Positions 24,662-34,123 of a stretch of 64,000 bases of DNA are shown piece by piece (position 1 is the stretch's first letter; each line of letters opens with the position of its first letter). Below the pieces are notes generated by a model. That model was not told the DNA's origin and did not search any database. It worked only from the letters and a program-made list of their open reading frames with translations. The stretch is from Caulobacteraceae bacterium UBA3198. GTDB taxonomy: Bacteria; Pseudomonadota; Alphaproteobacteria; Caulobacterales; Caulobacteraceae. A program made the translations under genes and the position numbers. The stretch is from NCBI GenBank assembly GCA_002363865.1, contig DEWY01000015.1, forward strand, positions 248,001 to 312,000. Direction: 5' to 3'.

Positions 24662-26071
24662 ATGACCACCGCCAAAGACATCCTGGATATGATCGCTGAG
24701 AAGGACGTCAAATATGTCGACGTCCGCTTCACCGACATCCGCGGCAAGATGCAGCACGTCACCTTTGACATTGACCTGGTCGACGACGACTTCCTGACCG
24801 ACGGCACCATGTTCGACGGCTCGTCGATCGTCGGCTGGAAGGCGATCAACGAGTCCGACATGAAGCTGCGTCCGGACCTCAACTCGGCCTATATCGACCC
24901 GTTCTACCAGCAGACGACGCTCTGCCTGTTCTGCGACGTGCTGAACCCCGACACCAACACCCCCTACAACCGCGATCCGCGCTCCATCGCCAAGGCCGCC
25001 CTGAACTACGTGAAGGCCGCCGGCATCGGCGACACCGTCTATTTCGGCCCTGAGGCCGAGTTCTTCCTGTTCGACGACGTCCGCTGGTCCACGGCCGGCC
25101 ACAACACCGGCTACGCCTTCGACTCCACCGAACTGCCGGTGAATTCGTCGAAGGAATACGCCGAGGGCAATATGGGCCATCGGCCCGGCCCCAAGGGCGG
25201 CTATTTCCCGGTCAACCCGATCGACTCGGCCCAGGACCTGCGCGGCGAAATGCTGGCGGTCATGGGTGAGCTGGGCATGCAACCCGAGAAGCACCACCAC
25301 GAGGTGGCGCCGGCCCAGCACGAACTCGGCCTGAAGTTCGCCGACCTGCTGACCATGGCCGATCGGATGCAGCTCTATAAGTACGTCATCCACAATGTGG
25401 CCGCCGCCTACGGCAAGACGGCCACCTTCATGGCCAAGCCGATGTTCGGCGACAACGGCTCGGGCATGCACGTCCACCAGTCGATCTGGAAGGACGGCCA
25501 GCCCATGTTCGCTGGCGACAAGTACGCTGGCCTGTCGCAGGAGTGCCTCTGGTACATCGGCGGCATCATCAAGCACGCCAAGGCGATCAACGCCTTCGCC
25601 AACTCCACCACCAACAGCTACAAGCGCCTGGTGCCCGGCTACGAAGCCCCGGTGAAGCTGGCCTATTCGTCGCGTAACCGCTCGGCCTCCATCCGCATCC
25701 CGCATGTGGACTCGCCCAAGGCCAAGCGCATCGAGGCCCGCTTCCCCGATCCGATGGGCAACCCCTATCTGACCTTCGTGGCCCTGCTGATGGCCGGCCT
25801 CGACGGGATCGAGAACAAGATCGATCCGGGTCCGGCCATGGACAAGAACCTCTATGACCTGCCGCCCCGCGAGCAGAAGAAGGTTCCGGAAGTCTGCGGC
25901 TCGCTGCGCGAAGCCCTGGAGAACCTCGACAAGGACCGCGCCTTCCTCAAGAAGGGCGGCGTGATGGATGACGACTTCATCGACGGCTATATCGAGCTGA
26001 AGATGGAAGAGGTGATGCGCCTGCAACTGCATCCGCACCCGGTCGAATTCGACATGTACTACAAGTGCTAA
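24662..26071 (+). CDS. glnA: glutamine synthetase, type I
   Basis: Dodecameric GSI-beta enzyme (469 aa) making glutamine from glutamate, ammonia and ATP. Signatures: FDGSSIVGWKAINESDM near residue 55, the metal ligand region FGPEAEFFLFDDVRW, the ATP-binding KPMFGDNGSGMHVHQS, and the adenylylation loop KNLYDLPPREQK with Tyr398 (Tyr397 without Met) as the site modified by GlnE. Partner of GlnB in the same operon. A strong terminator follows 27 bp after the stop. Confidence 0.98.
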   Translation: MTTAKDILDMIAEKDVKYVDVRFTDIRGKMQHVTFDIDLVDDDFLTDGTMFDGSSIVGWKAINESDMKLRPDLNSAYIDPFYQQTTLCLFCDVLNPDTNTPYNRDPRSIAKAALNYVKAAGIGDTVYFGPEAEFFLFDDVRWSTAGHNTGYAFDSTELPVNSSKEYAEGNMGHRPGPKGGYFPVNPIDSAQDLRGEMLAVMGELGMQPEKHHHEVAPAQHELGLKFADLLTMADRMQLYKYVIHNVAAAYGKTATFMAKPMFGDNGSGMHVHQSIWKDGQPMFAGDKYAGLSQECLWYIGGIIKHAKAINAFANSTTNSYKRLVPGYEAPVKLAYSSRNRSASIRIPHVDSPKAKRIEARFPDPMGNPYLTFVALLMAGLDGIENKIDPGPAMDKNLYDLPPREQKKVPEVCGSLREALENLDKDRAFLKKGGVMDDDFIDGYIELKMEEVMRLQLHPHPVEFDMYYKC

Positions 26072-26098
26072 GCCTCAACGCCTGAGGTTGGGCTAGAG

Positions 26099-26127
26099 GG
26101 GCCGCGGCGCAAGCTGCGGCCCTTTTT
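26099..26127 (+). terminator. rho-independent terminator of glnBA
   Basis: GGGCCGCGGC, tetraloop GCAA (GNRA type), GCTGCGGCCC: a 10-bp stem with one G-U, followed directly by TTTTT. It lies 27 bp after the glnA stop. Confidence 0.93.
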
Positions 26128-26208
26128 CCTTCTCGTCCCTCGCGCATTGATTTGTCTCAGCACCCGATTCATACCGGGGCCTCCCGAATCGCCCCAGCTT
26201 CCGAGCCA

Positions 26209-28275
26209 ATGTCCAAGGCCCCTCCCCAAGCCTCCCTGTTCGATGACGCCCTGAACCCGGCGCCGGCGTCGCCCCTGGCGCAGAGCCATGAGCCGCGACC
26301 CAGCCCGCCGCCGCCCCCGCAGGGCGCCGAGAGCGGGCCCGCCGGCGGCTACTCGGCCAAGGACATCGAGGTCCTCGAAGGGCTCGAGCCGGTGCGCAAA
26401 CGGCCGGGCATGTATATCGGCGGCACCGACGAGCGCGCCCTGCACCATCTGTTCGCCGAGGTGCTGGACAACGCCATGGACGAGGCCGTCGCCGGCCACG
26501 CCAAGTTCATCGAGGTCAGCCTCGACGCCGACGGCTATCTGAGCGTCAAGGACGACGGCCGCGGCATCCCCGTCGACCCCCACCCCAAGCACCCGGGCAA
26601 GTCGGCCCTGGAAGTCATCATGACGGTGCTGCACTCGGGCGGGAAATTTTCCGGCAAGGCCTATGAGACATCCGGCGGCCTGCACGGGGTCGGCGTCTCG
26701 GTGGTCAACGCCCTGTCGGAGCTCGTCGAGGTGACGGCCTGGAAGGACGGGTTCGAGTGGCGTCAGGCCTTCGCCCGCGGCAAGCCGCTGGCCCCCATCG
26801 AAAAGGGCCAGCCCAGCCGCAAGCATGGGACGATGATCCGCTTCCTGCCCGACCCGCAGATCTTTGGCGAAGGCGCCGCCTTCAAGCCCGCCCGGCTCTA
26901 CCGGATGGCGCGATCGAAAGCCTATCTGTTCGGCGGGGTCGAGATCCGCTGGAAGTGCGATCCGGCCCGCATCCAGGACCAGACCCCCGCCGAGGCGGTG
27001 TTCCGCTTCCCCAACGGCCTGGCTGACTATCTGGCCGAGCAGGTCGAGAAGCTTGAGACCGTGACGCCTGAACCCTTCGCCGGGCGCTTCACCCGCCAGG
27101 GCGAGGCCGGAGCCGTGGAATGGGCGATCACCTGGACCGCAGACGGGTTTGGCGAGGCCGACGGCTTCATGCGGTCCTACTGCAACACGGTGCCGACGCC
27201 CGAAGGCGGCACCCATGAGGCGGGCCTGCGCGCGGCCCTGACACGGGGCCTCAAGACCTATGCGGAGCTGACCAACGAGAAGCGCGGGACCCTGATCACC
27301 GCCGAGGACGTGGTCGCCCAGGCCGGCGCCCTGATCAGCGTCTTCGTCAAGAATCCCGAGTTCCAGGGCCAGACCAAGGAACGCCTCTCCTCCAGCGACG
27401 CCCAGCGGCTGGTGGAGGCCGCCCTGCGCGACCCCTTCGACCACTGGCTAACCGCCCAGCCCAGGGCCGCCAGCGCCCTGCTGGCCTTTGTCATCGAGCG
27501 CGCTGAGGAGCGGCTGAAGCGGCGCAGGGACCGGGACGTCGCCCGGGCCTCGGCCACCCGAAAGCTCCGCCTGCCGGGCAAGCTGGCTGACTGCGCCATA
27601 CAGGCCTCCGACGGCACCGAGCTTTTTCTGGTCGAAGGCGATTCGGCCGGCGGCTCTGCCAAGCAGGCCCGCGATCGCCGCACCCAGGCGATCCTGCCCC
27701 TGCGCGGCAAGATCCTGAATGTGGCCTCGGCCGGCGCCGACAAGCTGGGGGCCAACAAGGAGCTCAGCGACCTGATGCTGGCGCTGGGCGTCCAGCCGGG
27801 CGTCAAGTTCAAAGAAGAGGACCTGCGCTACGAGCGCATCGTCATCATGACCGACGCCGATGTGGATGGGGCGCATATCGCGTCCCTGCTGATCACCTTC
27901 TTCTATCGGACCATGCCGGGCCTCATCCGGGCCGGCCGGCTTTTCCTGGCCCTGCCCCCCCTCTATCGGCTCAGCCACGGGGGCAAGACGGTCTACGCCC
28001 GGGACGACGCGCACCGCGAAGAGCTGCTGGCCACCGACTTCAAGGGCAAGAAGCCCGAGATCGGACGATTCAAGGGCCTGGGTGAAATGATGCCCGCCCA
28101 GCTCAAGGAAACCACCATGGACCCGGCCAAACGTATCCTGGCCCGGGTCACCCTGCCCCGCTCCGAAGAAGCCGTCATCGACCTCGTGGAGGCCCTTATG
28201 GGGCGCAAGGCCGAACTTCGCTTCCGCTTCATCCAGGAGAATGCGGAATTCGCCACCGAAGATCTCGATGTCTGA
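26209..28275 (+). CDS. parE: DNA topoisomerase IV subunit B
   Basis: ATPase subunit of topoisomerase IV (688 aa from this start), which decatenates daughter chromosomes with ParC. The GHKL ATPase domain shows EVLDNAMDEAVAGHA, VKDDGRGIPVD and GGLHGVGVSVVNALS; the TOPRIM domain shows LFLVEGDSAGGSAKQARDR and IVIMTDADVDGAHI. The ATP-lid and transducer parts fit GyrB/ParE. The shorter length without the large GyrB insert, and the KLADC segment before TOPRIM, argue for ParE. I start at ATG 26209 (MSKAPPQASLFDD); a TTG at 26152 would add 19 residues, and neither has a strong ribosome site. Confidence 0.92.
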   Translation: MSKAPPQASLFDDALNPAPASPLAQSHEPRPSPPPPPQGAESGPAGGYSAKDIEVLEGLEPVRKRPGMYIGGTDERALHHLFAEVLDNAMDEAVAGHAKFIEVSLDADGYLSVKDDGRGIPVDPHPKHPGKSALEVIMTVLHSGGKFSGKAYETSGGLHGVGVSVVNALSELVEVTAWKDGFEWRQAFARGKPLAPIEKGQPSRKHGTMIRFLPDPQIFGEGAAFKPARLYRMARSKAYLFGGVEIRWKCDPARIQDQTPAEAVFRFPNGLADYLAEQVEKLETVTPEPFAGRFTRQGEAGAVEWAITWTADGFGEADGFMRSYCNTVPTPEGGTHEAGLRAALTRGLKTYAELTNEKRGTLITAEDVVAQAGALISVFVKNPEFQGQTKERLSSSDAQRLVEAALRDPFDHWLTAQPRAASALLAFVIERAEERLKRRRDRDVARASATRKLRLPGKLADCAIQASDGTELFLVEGDSAGGSAKQARDRRTQAILPLRGKILNVASAGADKLGANKELSDLMLALGVQPGVKFKEEDLRYERIVIMTDADVDGAHIASLLITFFYRTMPGLIRAGRLFLALPPLYRLSHGGKTVYARDDAHREELLATDFKGKKPEIGRFKGLGEMMPAQLKETTMDPAKRILARVTLPRSEEAVIDLVEALMGRKAELRFRFIQENAEFATEDLDV

Positions 28276-28334
28276 GGCCTGCGGCCCTGGGCGAACAATC
28301 GACGTCTCCAGGGGGCTCAGCCGGGCGACATGCG

Positions 28335-28362
28335 TTGACTTGAAAGCGCTTCCGCCTATGTT
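28335..28362 (+). promoter_or_regulatory. promoter of the DEAD-box helicase gene with LacI-type operator-like spacer
   Basis: TTGACT (28335-28340), a 16-nt spacer and TATGTT (28357-28362), 79 bp before the helicase ATG. The spacer contains TGAAAGCGCTTCC, an imperfect palindrome around AAGCGCTT that resembles LacI-family operators. Predicted by eye. Confidence 0.5.
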
Positions 28363-28440
28363 CCGCGGCGCGCGTCGATCACGCCGCGCTTGTCGATCAG
28401 GGGCGCGACGTGACGCCCGCTGATCTTGATTTGCCGATGA

Positions 28441-30048
28441 ATGACTGAATTTTCCTCTCTGGGCCTGTCGGATTCGACACTGAAGGCCATCGCCGAAACC
28501 GGCTACACCGACGCGACTCCCATCCAGGAGGCGGCGATCCCTGTCGCCCTTGCCGGCCGCGACGTCCTGGGCATCGCTCAGACCGGCACCGGCAAGACCG
28601 CGGCCTTCACCCTGCCGATGATCGATCGGCTGGCGGCTGGCCGCTCCAAGGCGCGGATGCCGCGGGCCCTTGTGATCGCCCCGACGCGGGAGCTGGCCGA
28701 CCAGGTCTCCATGTCCTTTGAGCGGTACGCCAAGTACCACAAGCTCAGCTGGGCCCTCCTGATTGGCGGCGTCTCGTTCGGCGATCAGGAAGCCAAGCTC
28801 GACCGCGGCGTGGACGTGCTGATCGCCACCCCCGGTCGCCTGCTGGACCATTTCGAGCGCGGCAAGCTGCTGCTCACCGGGGTCCAGATGCTGGTGGTCG
28901 ATGAGGCCGACCGCATGCTCGACATGGGCTTCATCCCCGACATCGAGCGCATCTTCAAGATGACGCCGCCCAAGCGCCAGGTGCTGTTCTTCTCGGCCAC
29001 CATGCCGCCGGAAATCACCCGGCTGACCAAGCAGTTCCTCAATGATCCCACCCGGATCGAGGCCAGCCGCCCGGCCACCACCGCCGACACCATCACCCAG
29101 TACATCACTGAGCTGCCGGTCTCTGATTCCAAGGCCAAGCGCGCAGCGCTGCGCGCCCTGGCCGAGCGGGCCGATGTGAAGAACGGCATCGTCTTCTGCA
29201 ATCGGAAGACCGAAGTCGACATCGTCGCCAAGTCGCTCAAGACCCACGGGTTCGACGCCTCCCCCATCCACGGCGACCTTGATCAGGCCACCCGGACCCG
29301 GACCCTGGAGAGCTTCCGCAAGGGTGAGCTAAAGCTGTTGGTGGCGTCCGACGTCGCCGCCCGCGGCCTGGACATCCCTGCCGTGAGTCACGTCTTCAAC
29401 TACGACGTCCCCCACCACGCCGACGACTACGTTCACCGCATCGGCCGAACCGGCCGCGCCGGCCGGACCGGCGAGACCTACATGCTGGTGACGCCGGCGG
29501 ACGCCAAGTCCCTCGACAAGGTGCTGAAACTGATCGGCAAGACGCCCCAGATGGCGCCTCTGGACCTGGATTGGGCCAGTCTGACCGATGAACGCGGCGG
29601 CCGCGGCGGCCGTAGCGGCGGCGGACGCGATGGCCGTCGCAGCGAGTCCCGCGCCCCGGCCCGCGGCCGGCGTTCGGAGCGAAGCGAGGCCGAAGCGCCG
29701 GCCCCCTCCCCAGCTCCGATCACGACGCCCGACGCCGCGCCCGCGCCGGCGCCCCAAGACGCCGCGCCGGCCGAGGATCGTCCCCGTGCGCGCAGCCGGA
29801 CACGAACCCGCACCCGGGCGGAAAAGCCCGCCGTCGTGACCGAGTCCACGACCGCCGCCGTCGAGGCCTCCGTGCCTGAGCCGGAAGCGGACAAGGCCCC
29901 GGCCCGGCGCTCATCGCCTCGTGCAGAGCGTCCCATCCGGGGCGTCAAGGCGCGGGATGAGTCCGACGACAACCGCAACGGCGTGCGCGGCTTTGGCGGC
30001 GATACGCCAGCCTTCCTGCTCCGCCCGACGCCGACGCGGGACGAGTAG
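28441..30048 (+). CDS. DEAD/DEAH box RNA helicase (RhlE-like)
   Basis: ATP-dependent RNA helicase (535 aa). Q motif GLSDSTLKAIAETGYTDATP with IQEAAIP, Walker A AQTGTGKT, motif Ia PTRELADQ, motif II VVDEADRMLDMG, motif III SAT, and the C-terminal RecA-like domain with HRIGRTGRAGRTG. From about residue 385 to the end the protein is a low-complexity tail rich in Arg, Gly, Ala, Pro and Glu (GGRGGRSGGGRDGRR), likely binding RNA. RhlE-type helicases act in ribosome assembly and cold adaptation and can join the RNase E degradosome; rne is elsewhere in this window. Confidence 0.92.
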   Translation: MTEFSSLGLSDSTLKAIAETGYTDATPIQEAAIPVALAGRDVLGIAQTGTGKTAAFTLPMIDRLAAGRSKARMPRALVIAPTRELADQVSMSFERYAKYHKLSWALLIGGVSFGDQEAKLDRGVDVLIATPGRLLDHFERGKLLLTGVQMLVVDEADRMLDMGFIPDIERIFKMTPPKRQVLFFSATMPPEITRLTKQFLNDPTRIEASRPATTADTITQYITELPVSDSKAKRAALRALAERADVKNGIVFCNRKTEVDIVAKSLKTHGFDASPIHGDLDQATRTRTLESFRKGELKLLVASDVAARGLDIPAVSHVFNYDVPHHADDYVHRIGRTGRAGRTGETYMLVTPADAKSLDKVLKLIGKTPQMAPLDLDWASLTDERGGRGGRSGGGRDGRRSESRAPARGRRSERSEAEAPAPSPAPITTPDAAPAPAPQDAAPAEDRPRARSRTRTRTRAEKPAVVTESTTAAVEASVPEPEADKAPARRSSPRAERPIRGVKARDESDDNRNGVRGFGGDTPAFLLRPTPTRDE

Positions 30049-30168
30049 CTCCCTGACCGGCGGTATCGCTTTAACCGCTCGTTTGACTCTGCCCCCTAGG
30101 ATCACCGTCGAAGTGCGGGAGGTTCCGCGGGGTCGTTCGCCGGCCGCGGTGGGCAGGGAAGGCAGTCA

Positions 30169-31224
30169 ATGTCCCATGAACTCGAGATAAGGCTCAGGGG
30201 GCCCGAAGGCTTCGGTCTGGCTCGCAAGGCCATCGAGGAGATGGAGCGGCACCGCGTCTGGCCGACCTCGATCAATTTCGAACTGTGGATTCACTTCCTC
30301 GCAGCGCCCGACGGACCGCTCGGCCGGGAAATGTCCCGTATGCTCACGGCGGGCGCCGCATTCACCGACTCGGTGAGCGAGGAATTGGCGGCCCTCTATC
30401 TGCCGAAGGCGAAGCTCAATGAGCAGATCCGCGACACTGGCGATCAGTTGAGCCGCGAACTGGCCTCGGTTTCGGCCGCCATCGACTCAGCCAAACAGTC
30501 CAGCATGGCCTATGGCCTGACCTTGGCCACCGCCAGCCAGTCTCTGGCTGCTGAGAAGGATGTGGCCAGCCTCGAGGCGACGGTGAAGACCCTGGCTGGC
30601 GCCACCCAACGGGTGCAGCTGGAGAACCAATCTCTCGAAAAGCGCCTGAGCGAATCCAGCAGTGAGGTCGCCCGCCTGCGCGAACACCTGGAGCTGGTGC
30701 GCCGCGAGGCCACCACTGACGGCCTGACCAATCTCGCCAATCGCAAGGCCTTCGACGAGGAACTCGATCGGGCCTGCCAGGAGGCCGACACCGGACGGGG
30801 CTGCCTGGCCCTGGCGCTTATCGACATCGACCATTTCAAAGGGTTCAACGACACCTGGGGTCATCAGACCGGCGACCAGGTCATCCGCTACGTGGCCAGC
30901 GTCATCGGCCGGGTGGGCGCCACCCCTAGAATGGCCGCCCGCTACGGCGGTGAGGAATTCGCCATCATCTTCCCCAATGAGGATCGCCAGGCTGCGTCGG
31001 CGGCGCTGGAGGAGATTCGCGAAGAGATCGGGTCCCGGGTGCTCAAGCGCCGCTCCACAAACGAAGACCTCGGCAACATCACGGTATCGGCGGGCTTCGC
31101 CGAGCGACACCCCGGTGAGTCGGCCCACAGCGTGATGGGGCGGGCCGACGCGGCCCTGTACGCTTCCAAGCACGGCGGGCGCAACCGCGTGAGCATGGCC
31201 GAACCCTTGTCCGACGCCGCCTAG
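30169..31224 (+). CDS. diguanylate cyclase (GGDEF domain)
   Basis: Predicted c-di-GMP-forming cyclase (351 aa). The C-terminal GGDEF domain (about residues 180-340) shows TTDGLTNLANRKAFDEEL, ALIDIDHFKGFNDTWGHQ and the active-site loop ARYGGEEFAIIFP. The product-inhibition RxxD site normally found five residues before GGEEF is absent (ATPR instead). The N-terminal 150 residues are soluble, with a likely coiled coil (LENQSLEKRLSESSSEVARL) and no transmembrane helix, so the enzyme should be cytosolic. Stand-alone gene. Confidence 0.9.
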   Translation: MSHELEIRLRGPEGFGLARKAIEEMERHRVWPTSINFELWIHFLAAPDGPLGREMSRMLTAGAAFTDSVSEELAALYLPKAKLNEQIRDTGDQLSRELASVSAAIDSAKQSSMAYGLTLATASQSLAAEKDVASLEATVKTLAGATQRVQLENQSLEKRLSESSSEVARLREHLELVRREATTDGLTNLANRKAFDEELDRACQEADTGRGCLALALIDIDHFKGFNDTWGHQTGDQVIRYVASVIGRVGATPRMAARYGGEEFAIIFPNEDRQAASAALEEIREEIGSRVLKRRSTNEDLGNITVSAGFAERHPGESAHSVMGRADAALYASKHGGRNRVSMAEPLSDAA

Positions 31225-31306
31225 GCGCCTCAGCCCCATTCCCTCCTTGGCTGACGCAACGTAGGTTCCTCCAGGATCGTCTCGAACGCGACCGGAGGAA
31301 CCGCCC

Positions 31307-32116
31307 ATGGCCTATAACAAGATCAAGACCTCGGTCGCTGACGGCGTAGCGGTCATCACCCTTTGCGATCCCGCGACCCTGAACGCGGCGGGGCTCGACC
31401 TGGTGGCCGAGCTGGATGACGCCATGGCGGGCTTCGCCCAGCCGGAGTCCGGCGTACGCTGCCTGGTCATCACCGGCGAGGGCCGCGGCTTCTGCTCTGG
31501 AGCCAATCTGACCGGTCGGGCCGACGCGCCCGCCGCCCAGGATCAGATGGAGGCCCAGGCGCGTGATTCCGGCAGCGCGCTGGAGACCGTCTACAATCCT
31601 TTCGTCACCCGCATGCGGAACTACCCCATCCCCATCGTGACGGCCGTCAACGGCGCGGCCGCCGGGATCGGCTGCTCGATCGCCCTGATGGGCGACCTGA
31701 TCGTCGCCGGAGAAAGCGGCTACTTCCTACAGGCCTTCCGCAGGATCGGCCTCGTTCCCGATGGTGGCGCGACCTACATGCTGAGCCGGCTGGTGGGCAA
31801 GGCCCGGGCCATGGAGCTAACCCTGCTGGGCGAAAAGCTGCCGGCGGCCACGGCGCTTCAGTGGGGCCTGATCAACCGCTGCGTGCCGGACGCGGCGCTG
31901 ATGGACACCGCCATGGAGCTCGCCCGGGCGCTCGCCACCGGGCCCAAGGCCCTGGGCTATATCCGCCAGCTGGTCTGGGACGGCCTGGACGCCGACTGGG
32001 CCGAACAGCTGCACGCCGAGCGGGTGGTTCAGCGTGAGGCCGGTCTCACCGAGGACTCCCGCGAGGGGGTCGTCGCCTTCCTGCAGAAGCGGCCGGCTCA
32101 GTTCCAAGGCCGATGA
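31307..32116 (+). CDS. enoyl-CoA hydratase/isomerase family protein
   Basis: Crotonase-fold enzyme (269 aa) acting on acyl-CoA thioesters. Oxyanion-hole segments are ITGEGRGFCSGANLTGR and NGAAAGIGCSIALMGD. The second-helix residue that is Glu in classic hydratases is Asp here (GLVPDGGATYML), as in PaaG-like hydratase/isomerases of phenylacetate or beta-oxidation routes. Substrate unknown. The ATG at 31307 has GGAGG about 9 nt upstream. Convergent with the suf operon. Confidence 0.9.
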   Translation: MAYNKIKTSVADGVAVITLCDPATLNAAGLDLVAELDDAMAGFAQPESGVRCLVITGEGRGFCSGANLTGRADAPAAQDQMEAQARDSGSALETVYNPFVTRMRNYPIPIVTAVNGAAAGIGCSIALMGDLIVAGESGYFLQAFRRIGLVPDGGATYMLSRLVGKARAMELTLLGEKLPAATALQWGLINRCVPDAALMDTAMELARALATGPKALGYIRQLVWDGLDADWAEQLHAERVVQREAGLTEDSREGVVAFLQKRPAQFQGR

Positions 32117-32123
32117 GGCGAGC

Positions 32124-32528
32124 CTAGGCTTCGGCCTCGTCGGTCTGCGGTACGATGGTGACGCTCTCGCCACAGCCGCAGGCGTCGGTCTCATTGGGAT
32201 TGCGGAAGACGAATTTCGAGGACAGGGCGGTGGTCTCGTAGTCCACCACGGTTCCGATCAGGAACAACACGGCCTTGGGCTCGACGAGGATGGTCACGCC
32301 CTTATCCTGCACCACCTCATCCATCGGATCGGCGGCCTCGGCGTATTCCAGGACGTATTCCTGGCCTGCGCAGCCGCCGTTCTTCACGCCCACCCGCAGG
32401 CCGGCATAGGGCTTGTCAGCCCGGGCCATGATGTCACGCACCCGGTCAGCCGCGGCCTCGGTCAGGGAGACGACCTGGGGCCTGGGACGGCGGGCGCGGG
32501 GCGCAGGAGCGAGGTTCAAAGGTTCCAT
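32124..32528 (-). CDS. sufA: iron-sulfur cluster carrier protein, A-type (SufA)
   Basis: A-type Fe-S carrier (134 aa). The three conserved Cys are visible in GVKNGGCAGQEYVLEY and TDACGCGESVT. A family segment ALSSKFVFRNPNETDACGCG, shown here as SKFVFRNPNETDACGCG, is typical of alphaproteobacterial SufA. The N-terminal 20 residues are an Arg/Pro-rich extension. Last gene of the iscR-suf operon, 15 bp after sufT. Confidence 0.93.
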   Translation of the reverse strand: MEPLNLAPAPRARRPRPQVVSLTEAAADRVRDIMARADKPYAGLRVGVKNGGCAGQEYVLEYAEAADPMDEVVQDKGVTILVEPKAVLFLIGTVVDYETTALSSKFVFRNPNETDACGCGESVTIVPQTDEAEA

Positions 32529-32543
32529 GATCAGGATATGGGG

Positions 32544-32903
32544 TCAGAACATGTTGAGTTGAAGCTTGGCCTCGTCAGACATCCGTGAGGGATCCCATGG
32601 GGGATCAAACACCAGCTCGACCGTACAGGACCGAATGTCGCCGATCTCCATGACGGCGTCATGGACCCAGCCCGGCATTTCCCCGGCCACAGGACAGCCC
32701 GGCGCGGTCAAGGTCATGTCGATGGCCACGTCCTTGTCGTCGGAAACGTCGACCTTGTAGATCAGGCCAAGCTCGTAGATGTCGACCGGGATTTCCGGGT
32801 CATAGACCGACTTGAGCTTGTCGATCAGCTGATCGGTCAGCTTGTCCAGCTCCGCCTGGGACAGGGGCGTAGCGTTGGCGGTCGTGGCGGGGGCGTCATC
32901 CAT
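32544..32903 (-). CDS. sufT: SUF system Fe-S assembly protein SufT
   Basis: DUF59/MIP18 family protein (119 aa) that helps mature Fe-S proteins. Signatures: LKSVYDPEIPVDIYELGLIY and MTLTAPGCPVAGEMP with the conserved Cys, then ELVFDPPWDPSRMSDEAK. I take the ATG at 32901-32903. A GTG three codons earlier (32910-32912) overlaps the sufS stop as GTGA and is a fair alternative. Sits between sufS and sufA. Confidence 0.92.
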   Translation of the reverse strand: MDDAPATTANATPLSQAELDKLTDQLIDKLKSVYDPEIPVDIYELGLIYKVDVSDDKDVAIDMTLTAPGCPVAGEMPGWVHDAVMEIGDIRSCTVELVFDPPWDPSRMSDEAKLQLNMF

Positions 32904-32908
32904 GGCGT

Positions 32909-34123
32909 TCACCCGAAAAAGGTCTGAGTCTTGAAAAGAGCCGCGGCGAAGGCGTCGGCCTCCGCCTCGGTGTTGTAGAGGCCGAAAGAGGCCCGAGCGC
33001 TGGAGGTCACCCCAAACCGGCGCATCAGCGGCTCGGCGCAATGGGCGCCGGCGCGGACGGCGACGCCGTAGCGATCCAGAATCTGAGCCACATCATGGGC
33101 GTGCGCCCCCTCCATGGTGAAGGAGAGAATCGCACCCTTGCCGGGCGCCTCGCCGATGACTCGCAACCAGTTGGCCCCGGAAAGCTGATCGAGCACCCGG
33201 GCATAGAGGGCCGACTCATGGGCGGCGATGGCCGGCCGGTCGAGGCCGTTCAGCCATTCGATCGCCGCGCCCAGGCCGATGGCCTCGATGATGGCCGGCG
33301 TCCCCGCCTCGAAGCGGTGGGGCGAGTCCGCATAGGTGATGGCGTCTTCCGTCACCGTGGCGATCATCTCGCCGCCCCCCTGATAGGGCGGCAGCTCCTC
33401 CAGACGTTCACGCTTGCCGTAGAGGACGCCGATGCCTGTGGGCCCATAGAGCTTGTGGCCGGAGAAGACGTAGAAGTTGGCGTCCAGCGCCTTGACGTCC
33501 ACCATCTGGTGAACGACCGCCTGGCACCCGTCCACCAGGGTCAGGGCGCCCGCCGCCTTGGCCATGGCGATGATCTCGGCGGCGGGATTGATGGTGCCCA
33601 GCACATTCGACATGTGGCTGAAGGCCACGACCCGCGTGCGCGGGCCGATCATCTCACCCATGGCCGCCAGATCGAGCTCGCCGGTGTCGGTGACGGGGGC
33701 AAACCGCAGCACGACCCCCAGGCGTTCGCGCAGGAAGTGCCACGGGACGATGTTGGCGTGGTGCTCCATTTGGGTGAGCAGGATCTCATCGCCGGCCTGG
33801 AGGCGCGCGCCCACGCCCGCCGCCACCAGATTGATGGCTTCGGTGGCGCCCTTGGTGAAGACCACCTCGTCGGTCTCGGCGCCGATAAACCGGGCCACGG
33901 ACGCCCTGGCCTGCTCGAAGGCCTCGGTGGTCTCGTTGGCCAGGGTGTGCAGGCCGCGATGGACGTTGGCGTAGGAGGTCTCCATGGCCCGGCTCATGGC
34001 CGAGATCACGGCCTGAGGCTTCTGGGCCGACGCCGCAGAGTCCAGATAGACCAGCGGATGGCCGTTCACCTGACGCTGCAGGATCGGGAACTCGGCGCGC
34101 ACGGCCTCAACGTCGAACGCCAT
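32909..34123 (-). CDS. sufS: cysteine desulfurase SufS
   Basis: PLP-dependent enzyme (404 aa) releasing sulfur from cysteine for cluster assembly. PLP Lys region: NFYVFSGHKLYGPTGIGVLY with Lys in SGHK. Substrate-binding N-terminus FPILQRQVNGHPLVYLDSAA. The active-site Cys is in GAHCAEPLMRRFG, in the short loop typical of group II (SufS) desulfurases. Start overlaps the sufD stop by one base (TGATG). Confidence 0.96.
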   Translation of the reverse strand: MAFDVEAVRAEFPILQRQVNGHPLVYLDSAASAQKPQAVISAMSRAMETSYANVHRGLHTLANETTEAFEQARASVARFIGAETDEVVFTKGATEAINLVAAGVGARLQAGDEILLTQMEHHANIVPWHFLRERLGVVLRFAPVTDTGELDLAAMGEMIGPRTRVVAFSHMSNVLGTINPAAEIIAMAKAAGALTLVDGCQAVVHQMVDVKALDANFYVFSGHKLYGPTGIGVLYGKRERLEELPPYQGGGEMIATVTEDAITYADSPHRFEAGTPAIIEAIGLGAAIEWLNGLDRPAIAAHESALYARVLDQLSGANWLRVIGEAPGKGAILSFTMEGAHAHDVAQILDRYGVAVRAGAHCAEPLMRRFGVTSSARASFGLYNTEAEADAFAAALFKTQTFFG

